A stretch of 64,000 nt of DNA, from contig NZ_CP011339.1 in assembly GCF_001264245.1 (NCBI RefSeq), positions 3,100,001-3,164,000 of the forward strand, written 5' to 3'. The DNA comes from Microcystis panniformis FACHB-1757 (GTDB lineage: Bacteria; Cyanobacteriota; Cyanobacteriia; Cyanobacteriales; Microcystaceae). The notes under the pieces are model-generated. The model searched no databases, had not been told where the DNA came from, and saw only the letters and a list, made by a program, of their open reading frames with translations. Position 1 is the stretch's first letter; each line of letters starts with the position of its first letter. A program made the position numbers and the translations under genes. Shown one piece after another: positions 54,278-63,217 of this stretch.

Positions 54278-55600
54278 CTGACTGACGGACACAAGTGGGT
54301 CAAAACCTGACAAGACAAGGGTTGCCAAAAAGAAAAATATCTGGGTAGATAGGGAAAAAGCAAGAATCCCTACAAGATGAAAACCGAGAACAGAATCTTC
54401 TCCCAAGTTTATTCCTATCTAGAACAAGGAAGCCGATTTGTGGATAAAAGACATTTAACCGTCCTCAGTTGGATGGTGACAGCCCTACTCAGTAGTCAAA
54501 GTCTCAATCAAGCCAGATGGGAACCCTTTGTACAAAGCAGAGCCGAACAAGCCAATAGTTATCAGAGACGGTGGAATCGCTTTTGCCAGAATGGAAGAGT
54601 AGCGGTGGAAAAGATATACATCCCCTTAATATTGAAAGCCATCGAGACTTGGAAGGAGAAGGGGGAAAGACTGTATCTAGCAATAGATACCACTCTGTTG
54701 TGGAATCAATACTGCTTTGTCTATCTAGCGGTGGTCTGCGGGGGGAGAGCCGTCCCCTTGATGTGGATGGGATTAGAACATGGTAGTGCCAGCCTAGCTT
54801 TTGAGAAATACGAACCCTTGTTGGACAGAGCCAAAGGCTATCTTCAGGGCTTTGAGAATGTCATGCTGTTAGCCGACCGAGGCTTTGCCAATCAGCAATT
54901 AATTCAATGGCTCAGGAAAAATACTTGGCATTGGTGTCTTCGCTTACCTTGCGATACCCTCATTTACGGTGTTCGCCGTCGGGGTTTTGGCTATGAGGTC
55001 AGAGAACTCTATCCTCCCAAACGGCAAGCCTGCTTTGATCGCAACGTTCAAGTCTGGCAGGAGGCTAGAATCACTGCTCATCTTGCTTTAGCCTCTGTTC
55101 CAGGGGTTAAGGATAATTAGGCAATTCTGAGCGATGAACCTCCTACCCTTGACACCTTCTGGCAGTATGGTCTTCGTTTTCCCATTGAACATCTCTTTCA
55201 AGGGCAGTAAATCGGGCGTTTTTGACTGGGAACATTCTCGTGTTCGCTCTGCTGCTTGTTTAGAACGTCTCTATCTCATTGTTGCCATTTCTATTCTCTT
55301 TGCTACTTTAACTGGCATGGCGGTTCAACAATCTGGCTCTCGCCGTCAGGTTGATGCTCATTTTCGGCGTGGTTTGAGTTATTTGAAAATTGGTTGACGT
55401 TGGCTGGCGGGAGTTGTTCATAAGGCGCGTCCCTTCTTGCGACTTGACCACTTATTTTCTGTTGACCCTTTTCCCTGTTTTGCTTCTCGCAAAGCTCGTC
55501 AGGATTATTATGGCAAAATTACCTTTTCTTTTATTCAGGAGTTTGAGGCTTTCACATAACAGTACTTGTCTTTGTATTGAAAAATGTGTCCGTCAGTCAG
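54278..55600 (+). mobile_element. IS4-like element copy 2, 1323 bp
   Basis: CTGACTGACGGACACA termini; perfect 9-bp target duplication ATAGCCTAG (54269-54277 and 55601-55609) within codons 3-6 of the IS630 transposase. Inverted relative to copy 1. Confidence 0.9.
54377..55559 (+). pseudogene. IS4-like transposase, copy 2, with an additional nonsense codon
   Basis: Same sequence as the gene at 40264-41446, including the frameshift after IEHLF (about 55203) and the TGA after LSYLKIG (about 55395). In addition TGG has become TAG at about 55118 (VPGVKDN then stop), so the first frame has only 247 codons. Shared lesions in both copies imply that they spread after inactivation, using a transposase made elsewhere, or that one was copied by recombination. 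Confidence 0.8.
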
Positions 55601-56281
55601 ATAGCCTAGACTTGAGAAAAAAAGTAATCGATTATGTAGAGAATGGGGGAAGCATAACCAAAGCCGCCGCTCTATTTAATATAGGAAGAGCGACGATATA
55701 TAGATGGCTAGGTAGGGAAAAACTGGAAGCAACAAAGGTAAAACACCGTCAGAGAAAGCTGGACTGGAAAGCACTGTCAAAAGATGTCCAAGAAAATCCC
55801 CAGGCAAGATTAAGAGACAGAGCCGAGAAGTTTGGAGTGAGACCAAGTGCCATTTGCTATGCCTTAAAAAAAATGAAAGTTACCAGAAAAAAGAAGGGAA
55901 TTCGTTATAGAGAAAGAAACCGAGAAGAAAGAATGAAATACTACAGAGTGCTGAGAGAATTGATTAAAATATATGGAAGTGAAAGCCTTGTATTTATTGA
56001 TGAGTCAGGGTTTGAAGAATTTCAAGCCTGTTTTTATGCTTGGTCAAAAAAAGGGAAGAAAGTCTTTGGAGATAGACAAGGAAAACGAGGAAAAAGAGAG
56101 AACCTTGTCGCTGGTAGAAGAAAGGGAAAAAAAGACTTTATTGCACCGATGGTATTTACGAGAAGCCTGAATGCCGAAGGTTTTGAAGGGTGGTTATCTT
56201 TATATTTGTTGCCCTCTCGCGCCCATAACATCAGTATTAATTATGGATAATGCACCAATTCATCGGAAGACAGTCATTAAA

Positions 56282-58356
56282 CCCACATTCCGCACCCTAA
56301 GTGTCACAACGTCTCAAAAGAGGAAGATGCCTGAGTCAAAATACTTATCTAGAGGAGTGAGTTGGCGGCAAGCTGCCGGCAACTAAGCCGAAAATTCCAG
56401 GGTTCCCCCAGTCATTCGCAATAAACAGTGCTTATTGAGAATGACTAGGCAATCAGACTTAACATCTAGGGGGAGATGTTCCAGTTGCTCGCTTTGTTTT
56501 GTCACCCCTGGAAGTCAATCCATCTGGTCAAGATAAGAGATAATATTCCTGGCAAGGTTTGGGAAAAAATCTCAAAATGTTGCGCCTCTCATCCGTTAAG
56601 TTGCTAATCTTTTGATTGTCTTGAATACGTAGGAGATGAATCCCTTGAAAGTTCTGAAATATCCAGCGTAATGTTGGTCGGTCAGTTAACTTACCCAACT
56701 GATTTTTCAGTCCCGTCTCCTGCTGTTTTAAATTCAGGCGAAGTTGTCTTTGGCCAATAGTATAAACCAACAGGCACGAGCAACGTGAGCAGGGCCATGA
56801 CCTCGATTCTATGGGGAGATTTGAGAAAGACACTGTGGGCAAAAAAGCCGGGGTCTTTGAGAAAAGAAAATCCTCTTTCTGGAGCTTGTTGCCCCTTATA
56901 TTTTTTGAGTATATCCTCACTGCTTAATCGTTTTTTCTCCAAATCGTTAGTTGCTAAAATGAATCGTCCTGCTCGTTTCTTTAGCCTCTCAATCGCTGGC
57001 AAATTCAACTCTAATTCGGCTTGAACTTGATAGCTTTGAGAGGGTAAATCGTCTTTTGATTTGAGTTTTGACTGCTCTCGTCTCAGGCGGAATGAGATTG
57101 ACTTTAATCTCCGTTAACTGATGATATTTTAAGGAGTCAGATAATCCTTTGGCTATCGCCAACGCCACCGCTCTATTCTCAAATTCTCTTCGGGATAGTT
57201 GCCGGATTTTTTCTTGGGCAGAATTCTTTTCCTGCTCGATTTTTTTCTCTAATTTTTTCAAGTCTGATTCTTGTCTAGCTTGACTTTCAACTAGCAACCA
57301 TCTTTGTTCTATTCCCCCATAGTTAGAGCTTGTTTCCCGCCAGGAATAACCCGGTATTTCTGCATCGGTTAACTCTTTTTCTGAGATGCTATCGACTAAC
57401 TCTTGAGCCTCTTTAATGCTGAAGGGGACTCGAGACAACCAACGCATTTCTTTCATTAGTTTTAAATTCTCTTTGCTATAGAGGGCGCTATCGCCGACTA
57501 TTAAACTGTCAAAGTCAACTTGTTTTTGAAATTCTCGGGCGATTTGACCAAAAACCGCTTTGTCTGCTTCATTTCCGTCCCCTACTTTCAGGAATAAAGG
57601 TACATCTCCATCCCCACTTACGATTAAGTCAATCATAAATTGTTTTAAGTCAGGTCTTCGGTCGCGGGAGTATCCGTAGGTAATTTTTATTGGCTGTTGT
57701 CTGGTTTCAATTTCTTCTCCCACTGCTCCTGATTTCAGGATTTCTACTGTTGGGTATTCCTTGTTATATTCTCCTTCTACTGATAGAGAAGTCGAATCTA
57801 AATGGGAGTTCTCGGTTGCTACACCAAATTTTTTCACGGCTGCTAAACTAATGAGTAGGAAAATCCCCGAAACATCCAGTTGATAAAGTTTGTCCATCAC
57901 TCGAACAATTTTATCATCATTCAGGTGTTTTGCTTCGATGCCTTCTCCCAGCAGATGTTCGGTTGCTTTATCTTCAAAAAATTGAGGAAATAAATACAAG
58001 GCCCGGGAGACAAATCCCAATCCGTTCAGGATAATTGCTTTCACGACTTGCCCCGCTGTGACAATTTCTCCTCGCTCAATTGAGACTTGTTCGTTGATAA
58101 TTTCAACGATTCCTATTTCATCGATAATTCCGGCTACTAATCCCAGATGGTCTAGATTTTTGACTTCAATTTCTGTTGATTGATTCATGGTCGAACAGCC
58201 CACTGCCTAAGTTTTCCAACAATTCCTATTTTTTCATAATTAGGGGTCTCAATATCCCCCTAACGGCCACCGAGAAAACCTTCACCAGATAAGTATTTTT
58301 ACTCAAGTCTCTGGAGGGGGACAGCTTATGTGACAGTTGAGGGTGCGGAATGTGGG
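56282..58356 (-). mobile_element. IS1634-family element copy 2, 2075 bp
   Basis: Termini CCCACATTCCGCACCCT at both ends, in inverted orientation to copy 1. Left flank ATTAAA belongs to the IS630 element, right flank TTTTAA to the ISL3 element. Lacks MITE-F. Confidence 0.9.
56528..58188 (-). pseudogene. IS1634-family transposase, copy 2, two frameshifts
   Basis: Equivalent to 45186-47036 without the 182-bp insert. The first frame ends KSRIRVEFASD-like after RRF at about 57045, the second (LNLPAIERLKKRAG) begins at about 57020 and the third at about 56780. At least three substitutions distinguish it from copy 1 (G/V in DDKIxRVMD, H/Y in ITxGYS, A/P in SRVxFS). Confidence 0.8.
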
Positions 58357-58895
58357 TTTTAAGTTACTAAATTCATCTAAGCTTATTCGTTCTGGTGCTT
58401 CCCACTCTTCCTTTTCTAGTTCTTTAGCACAGTGATTAAATATTAACTCAACTTCTGACCATCCTAACCCTTCTTCTCGACTTATTTCTTCGATGCTACA
58501 ATTTTTTACTCTCTCATAAATCATCGATTCATAGCGAATTGTATGATGCTGTCTTAATCTCATAAAACTCAGTCTTTCGCTGATATACTTTTGGCACTTT
58601 TGACAATGAAACTGACGGCGTGGTACTTCTAAATATACTGGATTACCTAATATTGACAAGTCTCTGACTAGATTATACTCTGTCTGATTGATTCTGTCTA
58701 AGGTTTGATGGCAATTCGGACATTCAATTGTTTCATTTAAAAGAGCAAGCTTTAGGAAAATTGTCTGAGCAATTTTTTGATAATTGACCACTGTTACATT
58801 TGGTAAATCGAGGAGTTGATCAAAATTTATCCACATAACCCACCTCCTGTTCTGTGTTACTATTATACCATGCTCACACAGAACCTAGAAGAGCC
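58357..58895 (-). pseudogene. ISL3 type a, left half (transposase N-terminal 160 codons)
   Basis: From the terminus at 58895 the frame encodes the first 160 residues of the ISL3 transposase to LDEFSNL and then runs into IS1634. Together with 47283-47994 it rebuilds one full element. Confidence 0.9.
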
Positions 58896-58960
58896 CCCGA
58901 TCGAGCTAAAACCCTTACGGGGCAATGATCGTCATGTGTAAATAATTTTGCCTAGGTACT
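58896..58960 (+). mobile_element. MITE-A, right half
   Basis: CCCGATCGAGCTAAAACCCT through CCTAGGTACT, the last 65 bases of MITE-A, directly abutting the ISL3 terminus. It continues into ACACAAAGTCGAGAAGAGCC (58963-58982), the right end of a MITE-D-type element, so MITE-A had inserted into an ISL3-ended MITE. Confidence 0.85.
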
Positions 58961-59049
58961 TAACACAAAGTCGAGAAGAGCCTCTTAACTTTTTTTGTAT
59001 CAAAATTACTTCAACGGGAGCATTAAAAGGGGAGAATTACCCCATCAAT

Positions 59050-59433
59050 CTAGACAAAGAAACTATTGACTGGAATAGGGCCGAGCGCCGGTAAACTACC
59101 CGTTAACCCGGTGAGATTAATCACCAAATCATTAGCACTTTGGAAACCCCCCGTACCGTCGTTCATAATTAGGTAAGTGGTAGTAGTATTAGCAACCCGC
59201 ACTAAAGCAGCACTGTTCATCCCGATAGCTTGATTTCCGGCTGTTGCGCCATTAGCATCGGTAAAGACATTAGTAACAATGGTGTTAATGTTGGTCGTGG
59301 TGCTATTTGTTGCCCGGGTAAAAGCGAGAGGGGCATTAATTGCCGCACCAAATTGACAAGGCATTACCCGTGCCATTAAGATTACCAGTACCAGTGAGGA
59401 CGAGATTTTCCACGTTGTCAGGAAGGGTATAGG
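59050..59433 (-). pseudogene. RTX/bluetail surface protein, C-terminal remnant
   Basis: From 59433 the minus strand reads YTLPDNVENLVLTGTGNLNG and TGNAL, a haemolysin-type calcium-binding repeat segment. After a frame loss at about 59360 comes ATNSTTTNINTIVTNVFTDA, NTTTTYLIMNDGTGGFQSAN and DLVINLTGLTG, a bluetail-type C-terminal domain, ending PVNSFFV. The 5' part of the gene is absent: the sequence starts abruptly at the junction with the next gene. Confidence 0.65.
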
Positions 59434-59435
59434 AA

Positions 59436-60437
59436 ATGGAAACTCGCAGTGAAACACCTCGTGAAACTTGGCTGCAACCGATTGTCGCTCTTCTGGGAGA
59501 AGGGGAATTCGCCGAGGCTTATGCTTTGGCTGCATACTTTCCTAACACTCGTAACAGACAACTCGTACAACTTGCTGCATTGCTGGGACAAAATAAGTTT
59601 AGTGAAGCTGATACTCTCTTAAAGAAATTTGCTGCTGAAACTCAAAGCCTTGTAGCTGAATTTGCAACTATTCTGAACCAAGTCGATTTGGACCTCCTTG
59701 AGACAGCTTATCAAGCTATTAAGGATCAATATTTCGAGTTGGCTGATTTCTGTATTCAATTTCAACTGCTCACTCATCCAGAAACAAGCTTATCAGTAAT
59801 CCGTGAGGGACTAAGGCTAAGAAAAACTGAATTTGTTCAAGACATAAACTCATATGTAAAGGGGGAACCGACGATTAAGGTTCCACCCGGCAAATTGGCA
59901 GGTGGAGAAGCGGATTTAAACAGAAAATATATCGGCAACCCGGGTTATTTTAACTCGAATAAAGGGAGTATTAACGAGCGTGGGGAGTTTATTCGGCTGC
60001 CTTGCTCTGTGCCTTGCTCTGAGCAGCCTAAACCCCTTCCGTCGTCTAATAGCGTAACAATTCAACGCCACACTCGAATCGAATTCCCATCAGAATGTGT
60101 TCTTGAGCAAAAAGCTGAGTTAAAGATTCAGCTAACTCAAGAGATTCCAAAATTTACTCGTGTTCTAGAAAAAATTTGGCTTACAGTAGGACTTAATACT
60201 AAGCAAGTTAAACTAAATGTCAAGGTTACTGCTCCAGCATTTGCCATAAGACCTTATCAGCAGCAGTTGACTGTTCCAGTTAAAGGCGATTCCAACGAAG
60301 TGATTTTTACCCTTGTTCCTCTTGAAAGAGGTGAGCAAGTTATTGAGATTGAGTTTTTCAGAGGAGCAACAAGAGTTGGGTATGTAATCGTTCAAACTAA
60401 CGTAACTTTCTACTCGTATAATAGACCTCTTGCATAA
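59436..60437 (+). CDS. helical plus beta-rich protein of a CHAT operon, both ends probably truncated
   Basis: The 333-residue frame has a helical N-terminal part (LQPIVALLGEGEFAEAYALA, LLGQNKFSEADTLLKKFAAE, LLETAYQAIKDQYFELADFC), a loop with PPGKLAGGEADLNRKYIGNP, and a beta-rich C-terminal domain (RIEFPSECVLEQKAELKIQL, VKLNVKVTAPAFAIRPYQQQ, VIEIEFFRGATRVGYVIVQT). The ATG lies three bases from a breakpoint with the RTX remnant, so the real start may be lost. At the 3' end an IS5-family element replaces the last about 16 codons. Without it the frame would overlap the CHAT gene start by about 30 bases, showing former translational coupling. I know no precise family. Confidence 0.6.
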   Translation: METRSETPRETWLQPIVALLGEGEFAEAYALAAYFPNTRNRQLVQLAALLGQNKFSEADTLLKKFAAETQSLVAEFATILNQVDLDLLETAYQAIKDQYFELADFCIQFQLLTHPETSLSVIREGLRLRKTEFVQDINSYVKGEPTIKVPPGKLAGGEADLNRKYIGNPGYFNSNKGSINERGEFIRLPCSVPCSEQPKPLPSSNSVTIQRHTRIEFPSECVLEQKAELKIQLTQEIPKFTRVLEKIWLTVGLNTKQVKLNVKVTAPAFAIRPYQQQLTVPVKGDSNEVIFTLVPLERGEQVIEIEFFRGATRVGYVIVQTNVTFYSYNRPLA

Positions 60438-61640
60438 TTTTTTTATGGTATAATATAAGGTTTTGCTTTTTTCTCAATTCTTAGATTGAAGTGGAAAAAA
60501 GAATAAAATGTGATCTTAGGTCAGGAAATCATCTATAATTTTGCTATGTTTATTAGCAAAATTATGGATTATCAAAACTTATCAGATGAACAATTCAAAC
60601 GCCGTTTCGGTGTGTATAAACCAACATATAGAAAGATGGTAGAATCAGTAAAAAGTGTTGAAGCCGACTCTAATTCACCATCTAAAAGGGGACCGAAACC
60701 TAAACTATCTATAGAAGAACAAGTTTTAGTAACGTTAGAATATTGGCGAGAATATAGAACATATTTTCACATTGGTACAAGCTGGGAACTATCAGAATCA
60801 ACTATATGTCGGATTGTAAATAAGACGGAAAAAATGCTTTTACAATCGGGAAACTTCCGTTTAAAAGGAAAAAAAGCTTTACTCAATCAAGCAGAGATAC
60901 CGGTCGTAACGGTAATGGATGTAACGGAAACTCCCATTGAACGCCCCAAAAAGAAACAGAAAGATTTTTTGGGGGGTAAAAGAGGTTATCATACTTTAAA
61001 ATCCCAATTAGTAGCTGATCAAAATACCGAGGAAATTATCTGTGTCTTTTGTGGGAAAGGTAGAGGTCATGATTTTAGTTTATTTAAAAAAAGTCGAGTT
61101 CGTTTTCATCCTTTAACTACCAGCATAGAAGACAGTGGTTATCAGGGAATAGCTGCATACCATAGTAATAGTTATACACCGAAAAAGAAATCGAAAAATA
61201 GAAAATTAACAGAGTTAGAAAAAGAGTATAACAAGGCTTTAGCCAAAGAAAGGATTATCATTGAACCTATAAATAGGAAACTCAAAATCTTTAAAATCTT
61301 ATCCTGTAAATATCGGAATCGTCGTCGAAGATATAGTTTAAGAGTTAACTTGTTGGCGGCTATTTATAACTGTGAGTTAGGGATAGGTATAGCAGCTTCT
61401 TAAAAGTTGCCTAAAGATTAATCAAGTCAAGGAGAATTTATTCTCAATTATAAAAATTGAGATAGTTTGTGCTGCTTAAATAAAGAGGTTTTGATAACCA
61501 AATTAAAGCATATCTAAAGAGTTTTGAGTTAAAAGTTAAACTTCAAGTTTTCATTCAGGACTAATGTACTGGTTAACTAATTTTTTGGGGAAAATTAGTT
61601 AACCCATCATTATAACATATAATTAATTTGCAAGAGTTCT
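60423..61640 (+). mobile_element. IS5-family element, 1218 bp
   Basis: The termini AGACCTCTTGCA and TGCAAGAGTTCT are inverted; the 3-bp direct repeat AAT flanks it (60420-60422 and 61641-61643). It interrupts the overlap between the upstream gene and the CHAT gene. Confidence 0.85.
60546..61403 (+). CDS. IS5-family transposase (DDE_Tnp_4)
   Basis: The 285-residue transposase has the N-terminal helix-turn-helix region SIEEQVLVTLEYWREYRTYF, HIGTSWELSESTICRIVNKT. Its catalytic core has VTVMDVTETPIERPKKKQKD (first Asp), TSIEDSGYQGIAAYHSNSYT (second Asp) and LAKERIIIEPINRKLKIFKI (glutamate). It looks intact. A short upstream TTG-initiated extension is not preferred. Confidence 0.9.
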   Translation: MFISKIMDYQNLSDEQFKRRFGVYKPTYRKMVESVKSVEADSNSPSKRGPKPKLSIEEQVLVTLEYWREYRTYFHIGTSWELSESTICRIVNKTEKMLLQSGNFRLKGKKALLNQAEIPVVTVMDVTETPIERPKKKQKDFLGGKRGYHTLKSQLVADQNTEEIICVFCGKGRGHDFSLFKKSRVRFHPLTTSIEDSGYQGIAAYHSNSYTPKKKSKNRKLTELEKEYNKALAKERIIIEPINRKLKIFKILSCKYRNRRRRYSLRVNLLAAIYNCELGIGIAAS

Positions 61641-61667
61641 AATAAAATATCGCCAAAAGTTTTATCA
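61404..61667. other. 3' part of the IS5-family element and CHAT leader
   Basis: AT-rich non-coding tail of the IS, then 27 bases of native sequence before the CHAT gene. In the ancestral state this spot was coding for the end of the upstream gene, so the CHAT gene now lacks its native promoter unless the IS provides one. Confidence 0.5.
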
Positions 61668-62801
61668 ATGGAAGACCCAATTGATGGTCTCAAAAACTTA
61701 GAAAGTATGACGGTTAATCCCGATAAACATACACTTAATGTTACGTGGATTGAGAGAGAAAGTAAATTACTCTATACTATCTTCCCAGCGAATCGATTAG
61801 GCGAGTGGGAGAAAACAATTCCTAATATTCAGCAACAAATTGAAGATGATTTGCGAAGTTTGAATGCTTTCCTGACAGAAGTAGTTCAACAAGGAAACCC
61901 CTCTGATGAGCGTTGGGAGAGTATCTGTTTCAATCTTCAGAGTGTTGGCGCTAACTTGTTCGAGATGTTAATTCCCTCTGAAGTAGCAAAAAAAGTGCGA
62001 GATTGGAAGATTGGTTCTCCTGTCATTATCTCCACTAATGAACAGTGGATTCCTTGGGAATTAATGTACGACGGCGAAGATTTTTGGGGAAAGAAGTTTA
62101 TTATTGCTCGCTCTCCTCGCCTCAGCGATAGTCAAGATTTACCAGATAAAAATAGACCTGAAAGTAAGGGAAAAAGACAAATCAAGCGGATTGTCAATAT
62201 TGTCGGTGGAGATGTACCTTCCTCGGAAGCAGAGCGAGCTACCCATCTATTCTCTAATCTTCTCCCCCCGGAAGCGGTACAATTGTTAGCTAAACAGCCA
62301 ATTTCGTCCCTTGTAAAAGCTATTCCAGGCACAGATGCGCTTCATTTTACCTGTCACGGACATTTAGAACCGCACCTACTCCAAATTGCTGGCGATAAAA
62401 ACAAAACCCGAATTGAAAACTTGCTCCCTGAAACCATTCTAAGGCTACCCCTTGAGCCAGGTAGTCTTGTGTTTGCTAACGCCTGTGCTTCAACCGTTCC
62501 CGTGTTAACCTTTGGAAAATTTAGCAGTTTTGGCTGGAAATTTTATCAGCGTGGTGCAGATGCTTTCATTGGAACTTTAGGAGCCGTACCAGTGAAATAT
62601 GCCTTCAACTTTGCCGAAATTGTTTACCGTGAATTATTCAACCCAGATGAGAAAATTACTATCGGACAGGCTGTAGCCAAAGCCAAAGAAGTTGCAGCCA
62701 ATGAGAGAAACTTATTTTGGCTACTGTATTGTATTTATGGCGATCCAGATTTCTCGATTGTGCAGCAAAAAAATTCCAAGGAGGAAGACCATGCCAATTA
62801 A
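61668..62801 (+). CDS. CHAT-domain caspase-like protease
   Basis: In this 377-residue protein an N-terminal region of about 120 residues (KHTLNVTWIERESKLLYTIF) is followed by IISTNEQWIPWELMYDGEDF and RIVNIVGGDVPSSEAERATH. The CHAT core has ALHFTCHGHLEPHLLQIAGD with the catalytic histidine and PGSLVFANACASTVPVLTFG with the catalytic cysteine. GADAFIGTLGAVPVKYAFNF and LYCIYGDPDF close the fold. CHAT proteases act in conflict and programmed-death systems, including gRAMP/TPR-CHAT. A small Pepco-like gene overlaps its stop by 11 bases. Confidence 0.85.
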   Translation: MEDPIDGLKNLESMTVNPDKHTLNVTWIERESKLLYTIFPANRLGEWEKTIPNIQQQIEDDLRSLNAFLTEVVQQGNPSDERWESICFNLQSVGANLFEMLIPSEVAKKVRDWKIGSPVIISTNEQWIPWELMYDGEDFWGKKFIIARSPRLSDSQDLPDKNRPESKGKRQIKRIVNIVGGDVPSSEAERATHLFSNLLPPEAVQLLAKQPISSLVKAIPGTDALHFTCHGHLEPHLLQIAGDKNKTRIENLLPETILRLPLEPGSLVFANACASTVPVLTFGKFSSFGWKFYQRGADAFIGTLGAVPVKYAFNFAEIVYRELFNPDEKITIGQAVAKAKEVAANERNLFWLLYCIYGDPDFSIVQQKNSKEEDHAN

Positions 62802-63123
62802 AGTATATGCCACAGCCGTCGATCCAGCTTCAGTTAGTAGCTTACAAACTGAGGATGAGGAAATCCTGACTACTTTGGGGCCACAAGAGGAAACCATCGC
62901 AGTTCAGTTGCAAGAACTCTTTGAATCTGTCATGGAAGCTCTTTCTAGTAAGGTGGATGTAGAAAGTCAGTTGACTGTTGAAATTAATGGTTCAGTCAGC
63001 CTAAAGGCGAAGGGAGAACTCAAATATCTGTTTTTCAACATTGGAGCAGAAACAGCCAATACAAACACGATGAAAGTTACCCTATCTACAACTTTGCAGC
63101 CAAAAATACAGAAAACGAAGTAA
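62791..63123 (+). CDS. Pepco-like small protein (peptidase co-occurring)
   Basis: The 110-residue protein starts at the ATG at 62791, which has GGAGGAAG five bases upstream, and overlaps the CHAT gene. Sequence: IKVYATAVDPASVSSLQTED, VQLQELFESVMEALSSKVDV, LTVEINGSVSLKAKGELKYL and FFNIGAETANTNTMKVTLST. The last block resembles the short proteins that accompany CHAT or trypsin-like proteases in predicted conflict systems. It may be the substrate or an adaptor; this is inference. Confidence 0.65.
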   Translation: MPIKVYATAVDPASVSSLQTEDEEILTTLGPQEETIAVQLQELFESVMEALSSKVDVESQLTVEINGSVSLKAKGELKYLFFNIGAETANTNTMKVTLSTTLQPKIQKTK

Positions 63124-63172
63124 ATGTCCACCATCAAAACAAAAAGCCAGAGGTCGGTATCTGGTCTCTCAA

Positions 63173-63217
63173 AGAAAACGGGTTTCTCAAAGAGTTTCTC
63201 AAAGAAAACCGTTTTCT
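63173..63217. terminator. inverted repeat between convergent genes
   Basis: AGAAAACGG (63173-63181) and CCGTTTTCT (63209-63217) form a 9-bp stem around a 27-base loop that itself contains two TTTCTCAAAGA repeats. It could end transcription from both sides, but the loop is long, so support is moderate. Confidence 0.35.

Larger units (their letters stand above)
52933..56281 (+). mobile_element. ISY100-type IS630 element, 5' part with nested ISL3 and IS4-like copies
   Basis: The left terminus TATAGTCATTTCAAATAAG lies at 52933. Subtracting the nested ISL3 (1245 + 7) and IS4-like (1323 + 9) elements leaves 765 bp; adding the 3' part at 44822-45017 (196 - 6) gives about 955 bp, the size of ISY100 as I recall it. 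The part ends at ATTAAA (56276-56281), where IS1634 inserted. Confidence 0.8.
54262..56281 (+). pseudogene. IS630/ISY100-type transposase, N-terminal part, broken
   Basis: Codons 1-5 (MSYSL, from 54262) are separated by the IS4-like element from the rest at 55601: DLRKKVIDYVENGGSITKAA, ALFNIGRATIYRWLGREKLE (helix-turn-helix), FIDESGFEEFQACFYAWSKK (first catalytic Asp), and VLIMDNAPIHRKTVIK (second). An extra base at about 56217 shifts the frame just before VLIMDN. The C-terminal part with the glutamate is at 44850-45011. The 286-codon frame that starts at 55390 in the IS4-like element is a chimera. Confidence 0.85.

Noticed and set aside
55390..56250. 286-codon frame with IS630 motifs
   Set aside because: Its first about 70 codons are IS4-like sequence; the true IS630 start is the ATG at 54262 beyond the nested element.
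45018..58356. Composite transposon made of two IS1634 copies
   Set aside because: No target duplication flanks the pair, and the crosswise flanks show recombination between two independent insertions instead.
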